Of a DNA stretch of 64,000 nt, positions 10,060 to 19,819 are shown one piece after another (positions within the stretch are counted from its first letter, which is position 1; every line of letters begins with the position of its first letter). The translations under genes were made by a program, and so were the position numbers. The DNA is from Meghimatium bilineatum (lineage: Eukaryota; Mollusca; Gastropoda; Stylommatophora; Philomycidae): NCBI GenBank assembly GCA_034231615.1, contig CM067298.1, positions 873,834 to 937,833 of the forward strand. The letters are read 5' to 3'. The notes under the pieces were generated by a model. That model saw only the letters and a list, made by a program, of their open reading frames with translations, was not told the DNA's origin and made no database searches.

Positions 10060-11450
10060 CCACGCCAGAAATTTCAGATGAGCAAAGTGGATTCGTAGAA
10101 GCAAGAGGCACAAACAACACCATATACATCTTGAGAACAATAATGGAGAGAATGGCAGAAGTAAACAGAAATCTGTAGTTGTGTTTTATTGACTGCTCTA
10201 AGACATTGGATACGGTGAAACATGAAGAAATAATTAGAATATTGAAGAATTTAAACATTCATGGTAAAGACTTGAGAATAATAAGGAATATATATTGGCA
10301 AAAAAGGGAAGCCATAAGAATGGATAACTAAACAAGAGAATTTCCACACATCAAACAAGGGGTTAGACAAGGTTGTGTGCTGTCACTCAAACTGTTCAAT
10401 GTATAAATAAAATAACAGTAAGATCCATACAAGAATATGCCAAGAATATAAGTTTGAGAGCAAGTATAAAGAACATACGGTACGCAGGTGACACAATTTT
10501 GATAGTCGAAAAGAAACTCAGTTACAAGAAATGATGAATATTATTGCAGATGACAATCAAAACAGTGGGTTTAGCAGAAAAACTGAAGTAATGGTAATAT
10601 CAAAGAATAAATGTCTTTCAGAACATTTCACAAGATAAAGACCATCCTATGTAATACAACTTTATAAATTAAAGGAACCAATTCTAATGTATGGAAGTAA
10701 ATCTTGGACACTCTGTAGAACAGTGAAATATTATATTGAGCCATCAGATATGTAGAGGTTTATAGAAAATCTTAAGAGACCCTGGACAGATAAAAAGCTT
10801 AATGAAAATATCTTGAAAGAAGTTAATTCAGAAATAGAGATGTTTATTTACATCAGAAAGAGAGCTGTTTATCTATATCAGAAAGAGAGCTGTTTATCTA
10901 CATCAGAAAGAGAGATAAGTATCTACATCAGAAAGAGAGATTCTTATCTACATCAGAAAGAGAGCTGTTTATCTACATCAGATAGAGAGCTGTTTATCTA
11001 TATCAGAAAGAGAGCTGTTTATCTACATCAGAAAGAGAGATAAGTATCTACATCAGAAAGAGAGATTCTTATCTACATCAGAAAGAGAGCTGTTTATCTA
11101 CATCAGAAAGAGAGCTGTTTATCTACATCAGAAAGAGAGTTGCTTATCTAAATTAGAAAGAGAGCTGTTTATCTACATCAGAAAGAGAGTTGCTTATCTA
11201 CATCAGAAAGGGGCAGTCCACAATATTTTGAACATACCATGAGAAGAGGACAGATGGAATACATTGTGACAACAGGCAAGTTGAAGAGCAAGAGGAAAAT
11301 ACCAAGAGAGAAGATGCTCAATGACCTAGTATTGTGGCATGGAAGAACATCAGTATTGGAAATAATTGACAGCACACGAAATAGAAGGCTGTGGAACGCT
11401 ATGATACCTGTCACATGGCATGGATTATATGAAAGGTATGATAACTGACA
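10060..11450 (+). pseudogene. RTE-like LINE copy interrupted by its own minisatellite
   Basis: RT blocks appear in order: EQSGFVEARGTNNTIYILRT, LCFIDCSKTLDTVKHEE (catalytic D present), IKQGVRQGCVLSLKLFNV, then a degraded active-site region and PWTDKKLNENILKEVN. At 10845 the frame enters a 27-bp repeat array and emerges at about 11214 into the LINE C-terminus (MRRGQMEYIVTTGKLKSKRK, ending near 11450). Numerous stops make it non-functional. The resumption of homology on the far side shows the array formed within this copy. Confidence 0.8.
10845..11213. repeat. 27-bp minisatellite inside a LINE, about 13-14 copies
   Basis: The unit TATCTACATCAGAAAGAGAG plus CTGTTTA encodes the IRKR motif. That motif normally precedes QSTFFGH in the C-terminus of these LINEs, so the array is probably an expansion of local LINE sequence. 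Confidence 0.95.
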
Positions 11451-11629
11451 CATGCACTTATTTTACATAGTAAGGTATGATAACTGACACACGGCGTGGA
11501 CTATAAGAAGAAATGAGTGATAGAACAGGAAAGACATGATAACCAACAACACATGGCATGGGCAATAAGAGAAGAAGAAGATGAAAAGCTTAAAATGATC
11601 TTTCAAAATGAATCGTGTCTTGTTGTGCA

Positions 11630-11896
11630 AAAAAAGTAAATTACCAATATCATGGATGTATAATCACAAATGATGGCAGATGTGAAACAGAAGTTAAAAT
11701 GAGAATTAGAATAGCTACAAGTACTTTCATTAACATGAGGAAAATATTTGCAACAAATTACAAACTAAAACTTTGAATGATAAAATATTACATCTATTTT
11801 ACAATAATGTATGGCTCAAAAACATGGGTAGGCCTATAAACAAACAACTAGAAAACATAAATGATGCCATTGAGATGTGGATATATAAAACAATAT
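11630..11896 (+). pseudogene. LINE-C fragment, left part (split by LINE-A insertion)
   Basis: It is degenerate but collinear with 21270-21520 of the better LINE-C copy, with blocks such as NNVWLKNMG and NKQLENINDAIEMWIYKTI. It continues at 13630 after the nested insertions. Confidence 0.8.
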
Positions 11897-13616
11897 CATC
11901 ATCATCAGGTGCCATGCCAGCTGGCATAGGTGTTCATGGCTCTCCACAGTATTATGTATCAAGATCGTTGTTGTTTCCTTGCAATGCCAGGTTGTCAAAC
12001 TGTCTAATATTTTCTCACGTTGTCGCCCTCTGTCTCTGTTGCCTTCTATTTTGCCTGTTGTGACTATGTTCTCCAAACCTGCCTGTCTCATGAAGTGGCC
12101 AAAAAAGGAAGATTGCCTTTTTCTTATATTGTTTATTAAGGTCTGTTTCGCATTTGACTCTTTCAACACCTCTACATTAGTTTTTCTGTCAGTCCATGGT
12201 ATTCTCAGCATTCTTCTGTAGAGCCATATCTCTGTTGCCTCTAATTTCCCCCTTTCCAGTTTGTTTATTGTCCAAGACTTGCACCCATATTTTAGTATAG
12301 GGGTTATATAGCACTCCAGAACTCTCTTTCTCACCTCTAATGACAAGGTCATATTACACAATATATTTTTCATTTTTCTATCTATCCATCTATCTATACG
12401 CTGTGTCCCTTATTTGCCTTGCAGAATCAGGGGTGGAAGAGTTCTCTGGAGATGGCCTTCTTGTGCGCTGTTTGTAAGCTTGTTCCTGTGGCTGCTTTGA
12501 TTTCTGTGATCCATCTTTTACATGGTCTGCCTCTGGCTTTATAATTGTTATGTCTATGTGTCATGGCCATTTGTCGTATGCTATTTGTCGGTAGTCTGGA
12601 AGCATGTGAAAACCACTTGATCTGTTGTCTTTTGATGTGTTCCAATACTGGTATTGTTTTTGTTATCTGATGTTATCGTTTTTAATTCTATCTCTTAATG
12701 ACATTCCGAGTATTCTTCGTAGACATGTCATTTCTGTTGTCACTATTTCTCTTTTGTCTTGTGCTGTCATTGTTCAGGTTTGGCACTGGTAGCATAGTGA
12801 TGGAATAATAATAGTCTTGTATAATGCCACTTTAGTGTCTATGTTTACATTTTTGTTCTTGAAAATACTTGCCATCTGACCTAGGATCTGGTATGTTTTG
12901 TTGCATCTATTTTGTATCTCTTTACTGGTTTTCCCTTCACTCGATATAATGCTTCCTAAGTAAGTGAACTCATTTATCTGTTTAAGGTGTTTATCACCGA
13001 TGGAGATAGTGATATTTCTTTCTTTCTTTGCTATTGTCATTATTTCAGTCTTTTCAATATTGATCTTATGTTGAATTTTTGACATGTTGTGTGGAGTCTG
13101 TTCATATGGTCTTGCAATTGTTCTTCTGATGTCGCTATTAGTACTTGGTCGTCTGTTAAGAGTAGTTTGTTCAATTTGTCTTTTATGTTATCTTCTTCGT
13201 TGGTACTTGTTAGTTTACAGATGTGGTCGATATATGTTATAAAATGTAGAGGGGATAGGACACACCCCTGGCGAACTCCTGATTGAATTTGGAACTTATT
13301 GGACACACCTGCATTTGTTCTTACTGCACATTGGCTATTAGCATAAATGCCCTTGCATATGTTGATTAAATGTTCTGGTACTCCGTATATTGATAGTGTT
13401 TTCCATAGTTGTTGTCTGTCTACTCTGTCGAATACCTTTTCTTGGTCTACGAATGCGGTGTATAATTCTTTGTTGTTTTCTGTGGCTCTTTCTGTTAGTA
13501 GTCTAAATTTCATTTTTCTGAATGTTGTTTTTGCCTGTCCTATTCTGCTTCTTATTTCTGATGAACGTCTTCCATCTGCTGTAATCGTTGTACCTAAATA
13601 TTTGAATTGGTGGACC
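11897..13616 (-). mobile_element. LINE-A copy, 5'-truncated, inserted in LINE-C and itself interrupted
   Basis: Its 13-bp target-site duplication TATAAAACAATAT lies at 11884-11896 and 13617-13629. Reading leftward, VHQFKYLGTTITADGRRSSE and IGQAKTTFRKMK (13616-13520) stop at LINE-B and resume at 12367 with NILCNMTLSLEVRKRVLECY, YGCKSW, EIWLYRRMLRIPWTDRKTNV and RQSSFFGHFMRQAGLENIVT. The 3' end is a CATCAT tail at 11897. It carries only the late RT and C-terminal region. Confidence 0.92.
12380..13507 (-). mobile_element. LINE-B copy, 5'-truncated, inserted in LINE-A
   Basis: It is flanked by the 12-bp duplication TTTCATTTTTCT (12368-12379 and 13508-13519). From 13507 leftward it encodes RT: RLLTERATENNKELYTAFVD, DQEKVFDRVDRQQLWKTLS (catalytic D), YGVPEHLINICKGI, SGVRQGCVLSPLHFITYIDH and LLTDDQVLIATSEEQL (LTDD replaces LADD). 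The thumb follows (FTYLGSIISSEGKTSKEIQN), then MEHIKRQQIKWFSHASRLP. The 3' tail is a degenerate GATA repeat. A frameshift lies near 13060 and stops follow, so this copy is dead. Confidence 0.92.
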
Positions 13617-13629
13617 TATAAAACAATAT

Positions 13630-13692
13630 GGAAAACTTAATTGAAAGAAAAGAAATCAAAGAGGTTCTGACAACACTTTGCATGAAAAGGTA
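13630..13692 (+). pseudogene. LINE-C fragment, right part
   Basis: This resumes the LINE-C copy after the LINE-A insertion, collinear with about 21535-21590 (WKEKKTNKEVLKTLNMK equivalent). Confidence 0.75.
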
Positions 13693-14079
13693 ATGGTAAT
13701 AAAAGGTCCCATGACAGCAACCTGCTGCCAGGATCAAAATAAATCTTCATGTACTCAGCCGCAGCAACTTTATTCGGTGTAGTGGCCAGTTCACTTCCAT
13801 GTTTACCTTCTCTAACTTTTGTGTCAGGCACCCATTTACAGCTAGGTTGACTGGAGGAGCTGTCGTGTCAGATGAGAAATCCCAACCCTGATTTGTTTTC
13901 TGTCTGGCCGTGGTTGTCCACGCTCCTCATTTTGTCCTACTCTAGCAGGTAATGAAGTGTATGCATACAGATGGTTCCCATGACTTGCTGGTTGACCACT
14001 CTCCTCATTCTATTGTACAACTATCCAGTTCTAATAGTTACAGACTTAATACCACCTTTCTCAAATCTCTGTCTTGATG
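13693..14079. other. unassigned; possible SINE-like segment
   Basis: There is no gene. The phrase CACCCATTTACAGCTAGGTT at about 13830 resembles the core of tRNA-derived SINEs widespread in invertebrates, but I cannot define ends. Confidence 0.25.
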
Positions 14080-14385
14080 TTTCATCAATCACTGTGTTCA
14101 CACCCAACAGGCAATCATGAAGCACCATCAATCACTGTGTCCACATCCAACAGGCAATCATGAAGCACCATCAATCACTGTGTCCACATCCAACAGGCAA
14201 TCATGAAGCACCATCAAACACTGTGTCCACATCCAATGGCAATCATGAAGCACCATCAATCAATGTGTCCACATCCAACAGGCAATCATGAAGCACCATC
14301 AATCACTGTGTCCACATCCAACAGGCAATTATGAAGCACCATCAATCACTGTGTCCACACCCAACAGGCAATCATAAAGCAGTTT
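14080..14385. repeat. 43-bp tandem repeat, about 7 copies
   Basis: The unit contains ATCAATCACTGTGTCCACAT then CCAACAGGCAATCATGAAGC and ACC. It lies in CFAP46 intron 4. Confidence 0.95.
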
Positions 14386-14454
14386 CAATATATCTCCTTT
14401 ATCTATTCTTAGCACTTCCCTCTATTGGTACCTGGTAAGCAAGTCTGTCTGACA

Positions 14455-14880
14455 CAATAACTGCTCGAGTGAATGAGGTGTCAGAGAGCAAACTGATGTC
14501 AGCATGGACTGACAGTCTGACACAATAACTGGTGTCAGCATGGACTGACAGTCTGACACAATAACTGCTGGAGTGAATGAGGTGTCAGAGATCAAACTGG
14601 TGTCAGCATGGACTGACAATCTGACACAATAACTGGTGTCAGCATGGACTGACAGTCTGACACAATAACTGCGAGAGTGAATGAGCTGTCAGAGAGCAAA
14701 CTTGTGTAGCATGGACTGACAGTCTGACACAATAACTGCTGGAGTGAATGAGCTGTCAGAGAGCAAACTGGTGTCAACATGGACTGACAGTCTGACACAA
14801 TAACTGGTGTAGCATGGACTGACAGTCTGACACAATAACTGCTGGAGTGAATGAGTTGTCAGAAAACAAACTGGTGTCAG
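14455..14880. repeat. composite minisatellite with long and short units
   Basis: Blocks built from GACTGACAGTCTGACACAAT alternate between a form of about 70 bp carrying GCTGGAGTGAATGAG and a form of about 35 bp lacking it. This indicates higher-order growth of the array. Confidence 0.9.
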
Positions 14881-14887
14881 TATTAAC

Positions 14888-15025
14888 AGCCTGATTATCA
14901 TTCTCATACTGATGTGGTTGCACTGTATGTACCACTGTTCTTGACAATAACTCTACCATGACAGCTCGCTGTAGAACCCCAGCCAGACTTACCGCAATAC
15001 ACAGATCCATCTATAAATACAATTA
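14888..15025 (-). pseudogene. LINE-F RNase H domain fragment
   Basis: Read leftward from 15025: DVIVFIDGSVYCGKSGWGST, ASCHGRVIVKNSGTYSATTS. The DGS with SGWG pattern is the first catalytic-Asp strand of LINE RNase H. The same family occurs at 35070-35465 and 42093-45060. Confidence 0.7.
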
Positions 15026-15129
15026 CATCATTATTTTCAGTTATTGGCAATCAGCTAATCGATTTGCATGTCTGCTTTATCAACTCTTCACATTCCCTTC
15101 AAAGAGTAATAATTATGTTGTGAAAGCCA

Positions 15130-15262
15130 TCTAGTGCTCTTTCTGAAAGTTGTTTGAGGGCGAAGATTGCATCTGTTCAGTTTTTATAAAGATGTTTCCT
15201 ATGTGGCTTAAGATTGATATGCCTTTATACTTTGTGCAGTCATCTTTACTGCTTTTTTTCTT
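15130..15262 (-). pseudogene. LINE RT fragment (start of fingers)
   Basis: The frame KKSSKDDCTKYKGISILSHI GNIF matches the KKG.K.DC.KYRGISLLSH block that opens the RT domain of LINE-B-type elements. It abuts the next minisatellite. Confidence 0.65.
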
Positions 15263-15264
15263 CC

Positions 15265-15893
15265 ATAACCAAATGGTCAGAGGGTGTCCGACATAAATAT
15301 AAATAACCAAATGGTCAGAGGGTGTCCAACACAAATATAAATAACCAAATGGTCAGAGGGTGTCCGACACAAATATAAATAACCAAATGGTCAGAGGGTG
15401 TCCGACACAAATATAAATAACCAAATGGTCAGAGGGTGCCTGACACAAATATAAATAACCAAATGGTCAGAGGGTGTCCGACACAAATATAAATAACCAA
15501 ATGGTCAGAGGGTGTCCAACACAAATATAAATAACCAAATGGTCAGAGGGTGTCCGACACAAATATAAATAACCAAATGGTCAGAGGGTGTCCGACACAA
15601 ATATAAATAACCAAATGGTCAAAGGGTGTCTGACACAAATATAAATAACCAAATGGTCAGAGGGTGTCTGACACAAATATAAATAACCAAATGGTCAGAG
15701 GGTGTCCGACACAAATATAAATAACCAAATGGTCAGAGGTGTCCAACACAAATATAAATAACGAAATGGTCAGAGGGTGTCCGACACAAATGTAAATAAA
15801 TAACCAAATGGTCAGAGGGTGTCCGACACATATAAATAACCAAATGTTCAGAGGGTGTCCGACACAAATATAAATAACCAAATGGTCAGAGGG
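15265..15893. repeat. 38-bp tandem repeat, about 16 copies
   Basis: The unit is AACCAAATGGTCAGAGGGTG plus TCCGACACAAATATAAAT. Copies are 90-100 percent alike by eye, with one 2-bp and one 4-bp length variant. Confidence 0.97.
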
Positions 15894-15949
15894 TGTTTAA
15901 TTTGTTTAATTTGTAACCTGTTTAATTTATTTTGCTTGACTTTTTTCTT

Positions 15950-16240
15950 CCAGATGGGAATAATCACAGTTGGCTGGGTCACGTCCACAGAATGCCAAAC
16001 TACTGCATCTCAAAACAAGTACTATTCGGGGAACTGGCTGAAGGCTATTGAACCTATGGTAGACTGATGCTGAGGTATAAAGACATTTGCAAATTCTCAA
16101 TGAAAGGCTTCCACATAAAATCCAAAAAATGGGAAAACACTGCAGAAACTCGGGATGTGGAGGTAGAACTTGCGTGCGGGAGCAACATTGTTCAGAAATA
16201 ATATGCTTAAAGATATGGAAGAAAAAAAGAGAAAGACGCA
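15950..16240 (+). pseudogene. LINE C-terminal fragment (RTE-like)
   Basis: Frame-shifting remnants read as LAGSRPQNA, YGELAEG, RYKDIC and WENTAE. These correspond to the RWAGHV.RM...YGEL..GKR...RYKD...WE..A.DR C-terminal pattern also seen at 37500-37760. Confidence 0.6.
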
Positions 16241-16339
16241 AATAAAAATCTTCCATTGCTGTGATATGATCACTTGAAAAGTCATATTTCTATTACAATA
16301 TTCAACTGATTGCTTCTTCTTATTTCTAAATGACTGCAA

Positions 16340-16925
16340 GACGCAAAATGCCATACATATATCAGGATCATTGTTGACTCTTTGCCATGCCATGTCAGAC
16401 TAATTTTTTTTCACATTGTCATCTTCAATTTCTCTTGTCTTTTATCTTTCTTGTTGCAACTATGTTCTCCAGACCTCCCTGTCTATAATGTCCAAAACAA
16501 AAGATTGTCTCTGCCTGATTTTATTAAGTAACCCCAATTTTTCATTTGTCTCTTTCAGCACCTCTTCATTAGTCTTTCTCGCTGTCCATGGTATTCTCAA
16601 CATTCTCCTATAGAACCACATCTCTGTTGTCCATGATACTCTCAATATGTTTCTGTAGAACCACATCTTTGTTGCCTCTAAATTTCCACTATCCTGTTTA
16701 TTTATTATCCAAGACGCATCTATATCTAAGAATTGGTGTTGTGTATCTCTGAAGAACTCTCTCTCTCTCTCTCTCTTGCCTCTTATTGAAATAGACATAT
16801 TACACAGTATATTCTTCATTTTTATAAATTTTGCCTTTGCCTGCCCTATTCTGTTTCTTATCACTCTTGAACTTCTTCCATTTGATGCTATTATTGTTCC
16901 TAAATATTTTAATTGGTGGACCTGT
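16340..16925 (-). pseudogene. LINE-A fragment with internal duplication and CT expansion
   Basis: From 16925 leftward: QLKYLGTII, MIRNRIGQAKAKFIKMKNIL, then a (GA)n/(CT)n expansion at about 16757-16787 replacing the VRKRVL codons, then WIINKQDSGNLEATKMWFYR. The WFYRR.LR.WT segment is duplicated in tandem (16600-16680). Confidence 0.8.
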
Positions 16926-17059
16926 TAGAGTATTGAGTCATTCATTTTCATCTGTAGAATTTAAACCTGAAAAAAACATGATTTAAAAAACTTGCTCCAG
17001 CTACAAATATTCACAGATATATAACCAAAATCCCAGTCGAAGACGAATGTGTCAGGTCA

Positions 17060-17190
17060 TTCGTGCAAATAAAACGGTGACACAATGCACTTCCATTCTC
17101 TGGACTATATCCTGCTGGAAATCTAGTAGGACAATGGTCCTGCTACAAGGGAGATTCAGTGGGAGTTTGAGAAGAAGATAACCTAAATCA
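17060..17190. repeat. dispersed repeat R1, copy 1
   Basis: About 130 bp recurs here, at 30770-30900 (inverted) and at 47825-47955. Shared phrases are AAATAAAACGGTGACACAAT, CTGCTGGAAATCTAGTAGGA and GATTCAGYGGGAGTTTGAG. Its palindromic AGGACCATGGTCCT core resembles CAGGACCATAGTCCTG in the LINE-I 5' leader (48902-48917). Confidence 0.75.
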
Positions 17191-17380
17191 CTACATTTAT
17201 CACATTTCAAGATAGGAAAAAAGCTTTTAAAAATGTAATTTTCTGCACTAAGGCAATTGATACACAAAGATTTAATATTTATTTAACAGATCACTTGAAT
17301 GCAAAAGTGTAATAATAAAGACACAAAAATATAAATATCACTACTTTTGGTATCGACAGCTGTTTTAAAATTGATAATAC

Positions 17381-17445
17381 CTTTCAATATCTTTGGCAAA
17401 TGATATAGCTTTCAGAATATGTGCAACTGCATTCTCTAGCTGTTC
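17381..17445 (-). CDS. CFAP46: CFAP46 exon 4
   Basis: The acceptor is GCTTGTAG and the donor is GTATTA. It is in phase 0 from exon 3 and ends two bases into an Arg codon. It encodes EQLENAVAHILKAISFAKDI E, matching the LEEFENCVTEYMKAINFAK stretch of vertebrate CFAP46. At 65 nt it is too short for ordinary ORF detection. Confidence 0.88.
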
Positions 17446-17849
17446 CTACAAGCAAACACAAAATATAGATAAATTAAGTTTATCAATAGTCGTGCAAGTT
17501 TTTACAAGCTTGAGGTAACAAAATTGCTGATATTTTCTACCAACAAAACACATATAATTAAAAACTCATCAAATATTTGTGTTCATCTTCTTTATTATCA
17601 GGTCTATGGTAATATTAGATCATATATATGTTGCCAGGTCAACAGGCTGTCACTAGGCTAAGACAGCATTGAAGGCAGTAGACTCAGCTCCTCCATGGTG
17701 GTAGCCGATAGTAACATATCATAAGGTTCACTTCATTTGCTGTAGATAAGCATTTATATTTGTCTAAAATTCCAGTGTGGCAACCAATTCCTGGACTTTT
17801 AGCTCAGGGTGCAAAGAATAAGATTTATTTCTATGCAAGTTGTAGGAAG

Positions 17850-18000
17850 TGACTAAGGAAAGTTGGGGAATAGGCTGACAATGTCACCTGTGAAATTTGG
17901 GGGAATAAGCTGATAATGTCACCTGTGAAAGTTGGGGGAATAAGCTGACAATGTCACCTGTGAAAGTTGGGGGAATAAGCTGACAATGTCACCTGTGAAC
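17850..18000. repeat. 36-bp tandem repeat, about 4 copies
   Basis: The unit is GGGGGAATAAGCTGACAATG plus TCACCTGTGAAAGTT. Confidence 0.95.
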
Positions 18001-18116
18001 AAAATCATCACTGCTCACATTTCTCAATTTCTTCATTTTGTCTTCTATTAAATAATCCCCACGGATGATAAAGAGATGAAAGCTAGCGGACATTTGTCCT
18101 ATTGTAGAAGACATGG

Positions 18117-18270
18117 AATACTAGACATTCCATCACTATGTGGATAAATCAACAAATGCTAGACATTCCATCACTATGTGGATAAATCAACAAATGCTAG
18201 ACATTCCATCACTATGTGGATAAATCAACAAATGCTAGACATTCCATCACTATGGATAAATCAACAAATC
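18117..18270. repeat. 37-bp tandem repeat, about 4 copies
   Basis: The unit is TGCTAGACATTCCATCACTA plus TGTGGATAAATCAACAAA. Confidence 0.95.
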
Positions 18271-18361
18271 TGAAAAAATGATTTAGTTGGCCCAGATTTT
18301 ATGTATTGATACGGATTTTGGCCCCCAAAAAAATTTTGGGTAGAAAAGGTTTTGGTACTAA

Positions 18362-18548
18362 ATCATCATCATCAAGTGTCGTCTCCGCAACGAAGGTTGG
18401 CTGCAACAGACCTCCAACATCCTCTGTCTCTTGTCTTGGTGGTGTACTCTGCTAGACTGTAACCTGTCCATCTTGTGATGTTACTCTCCCACTTGTATCT
18501 CTGCCTACCTCTTGCTCGCTTCTCTTTGACTTTCACATCTAAATAATG
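18362..18548 (-). mobile_element. LINE-C 3' end, 5'-truncated
   Basis: It is the reverse complement of the LINE-C 3' terminus at 21690-21854, ending in the same ATGATG tail. It keeps RWTGYSLAECTT-type C-terminal codons. Confidence 0.88.
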
Positions 18549-18854
18549 CTAAATAAGGACATTTTAATAAAATACAGTTATAAATTCTTAAATATATTGA
18601 TTTATTTAAAAAAGAAAATAATAAGCTATGACACATACACCCCCCCCCCTCTTTTTCACAACCATGTCTTTGAGATAACTTTATAGGAGTCTGTATGTCA
18701 CCTCAGTTACACAACTGAGCACAACCTGTTCTTTTATGAAAGGCTATGGGCTGTCAAGAGCTACCAGCTCACAGCTGGAGGAATATATTTCAGCATCATC
18801 ATCATGTGTCAAGAGATACCTGATCACAGCTCTATCACTCTCAACACAGCAACA

Positions 18855-19680
18855 TATCACCTACTCTATAACTCTCAATGAAGTGACATGTCACCTACTC
18901 TATAACTCTCAATGAAGTGACATGTCACCTACTCTATAACTCTCAATGAAGTGACACGTCACCTACTCTATAACTCTCAATGAAGTGGCATGTCACCTAC
19001 TCTATTCCTCTCAATGAAGCGGAACGTCACCTACTCTATTCCTCTCAATGAAGTGGCATGTCACCTACTCTATTCCTCTCAATGAAGCGGCACGTCCCCT
19101 ACTCTATACCTCTCAATGAAGTGACATGTCACCTACTCTATTCCTCTCAATGAAGCGGCACGTCACTTACTCTATTCCTCTCAATGAAGTGGCATGTCAT
19201 CTACTCTGTCCCTCTCAATGAAGTGGCATGTCACCTACTCTATTCCTCTCAATGAAGCGGCACATCACCTACTCTATACATCTCAATGAAGTGGCATGTC
19301 ACCTACTCTATTCCTCTCAATGAAGTGGCATGTTACCTACTCTATTCCTCTCAATGAAGTGACATGTCACCTACTCTATTCCTCTCAATGAAGTGGCATG
19401 TTACCTACTCTGTCCCTCTCAATGAAGCGGCACATCACCTACTCTATACATCTCAATGAAGTGGCATGTCACCTACTCTATTCCTCTCAATGAAGCGGCA
19501 CATCACCTACTCTATACATCTCAATGAAGTGACATGTCACCTACTCTATTCCTCTCAATGAAGTGGCATGTTACCTACTCTGTCCCTCTCAATGAAGTGG
19601 CATGTCACCTACTCTGTCCCTCTCAATGAAGTGGCATGTCACCTACTCTGTCCCTCTCAATGAAGTGGCATGTCACCTAT
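18855..19680. repeat. 34-bp minisatellite, about 24 copies
   Basis: The unit is CTCTCAATGAAGTGGCATGT plus CACCTACTCTATTC. Variant bases (GTGGC/GCGGC, ATGTC/ACGTC, ATTC/GTCC/TACA) are shared among subsets of copies, so blocks of units have been duplicated together. Confidence 0.97.
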
Positions 19681-19819
19681 CAAAAGTACCACTAATATTA
19701 CTTATCAGCATAAATTCAAGAAATAATTCCCAGAGAACTCAGAAAAAATCCATTATGTAAACAAAAAAAGATATTATGTGTTGTATTATGTGTTATATTA
19801 TGTGTTATATTATGTGTTA

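Noticed and set aside
13693..13860. Definite SINE at 13.7-13.9 kb
   Set aside because: One phrase resembles common invertebrate SINE cores, but no ends, tail or target-site duplication could be seen.
14080..15893. CRISPR array, because of regular 36-43 bp repeats
   Set aside because: Units are contiguous with no unique spacers, there are no cas genes, and the genome is eukaryotic.
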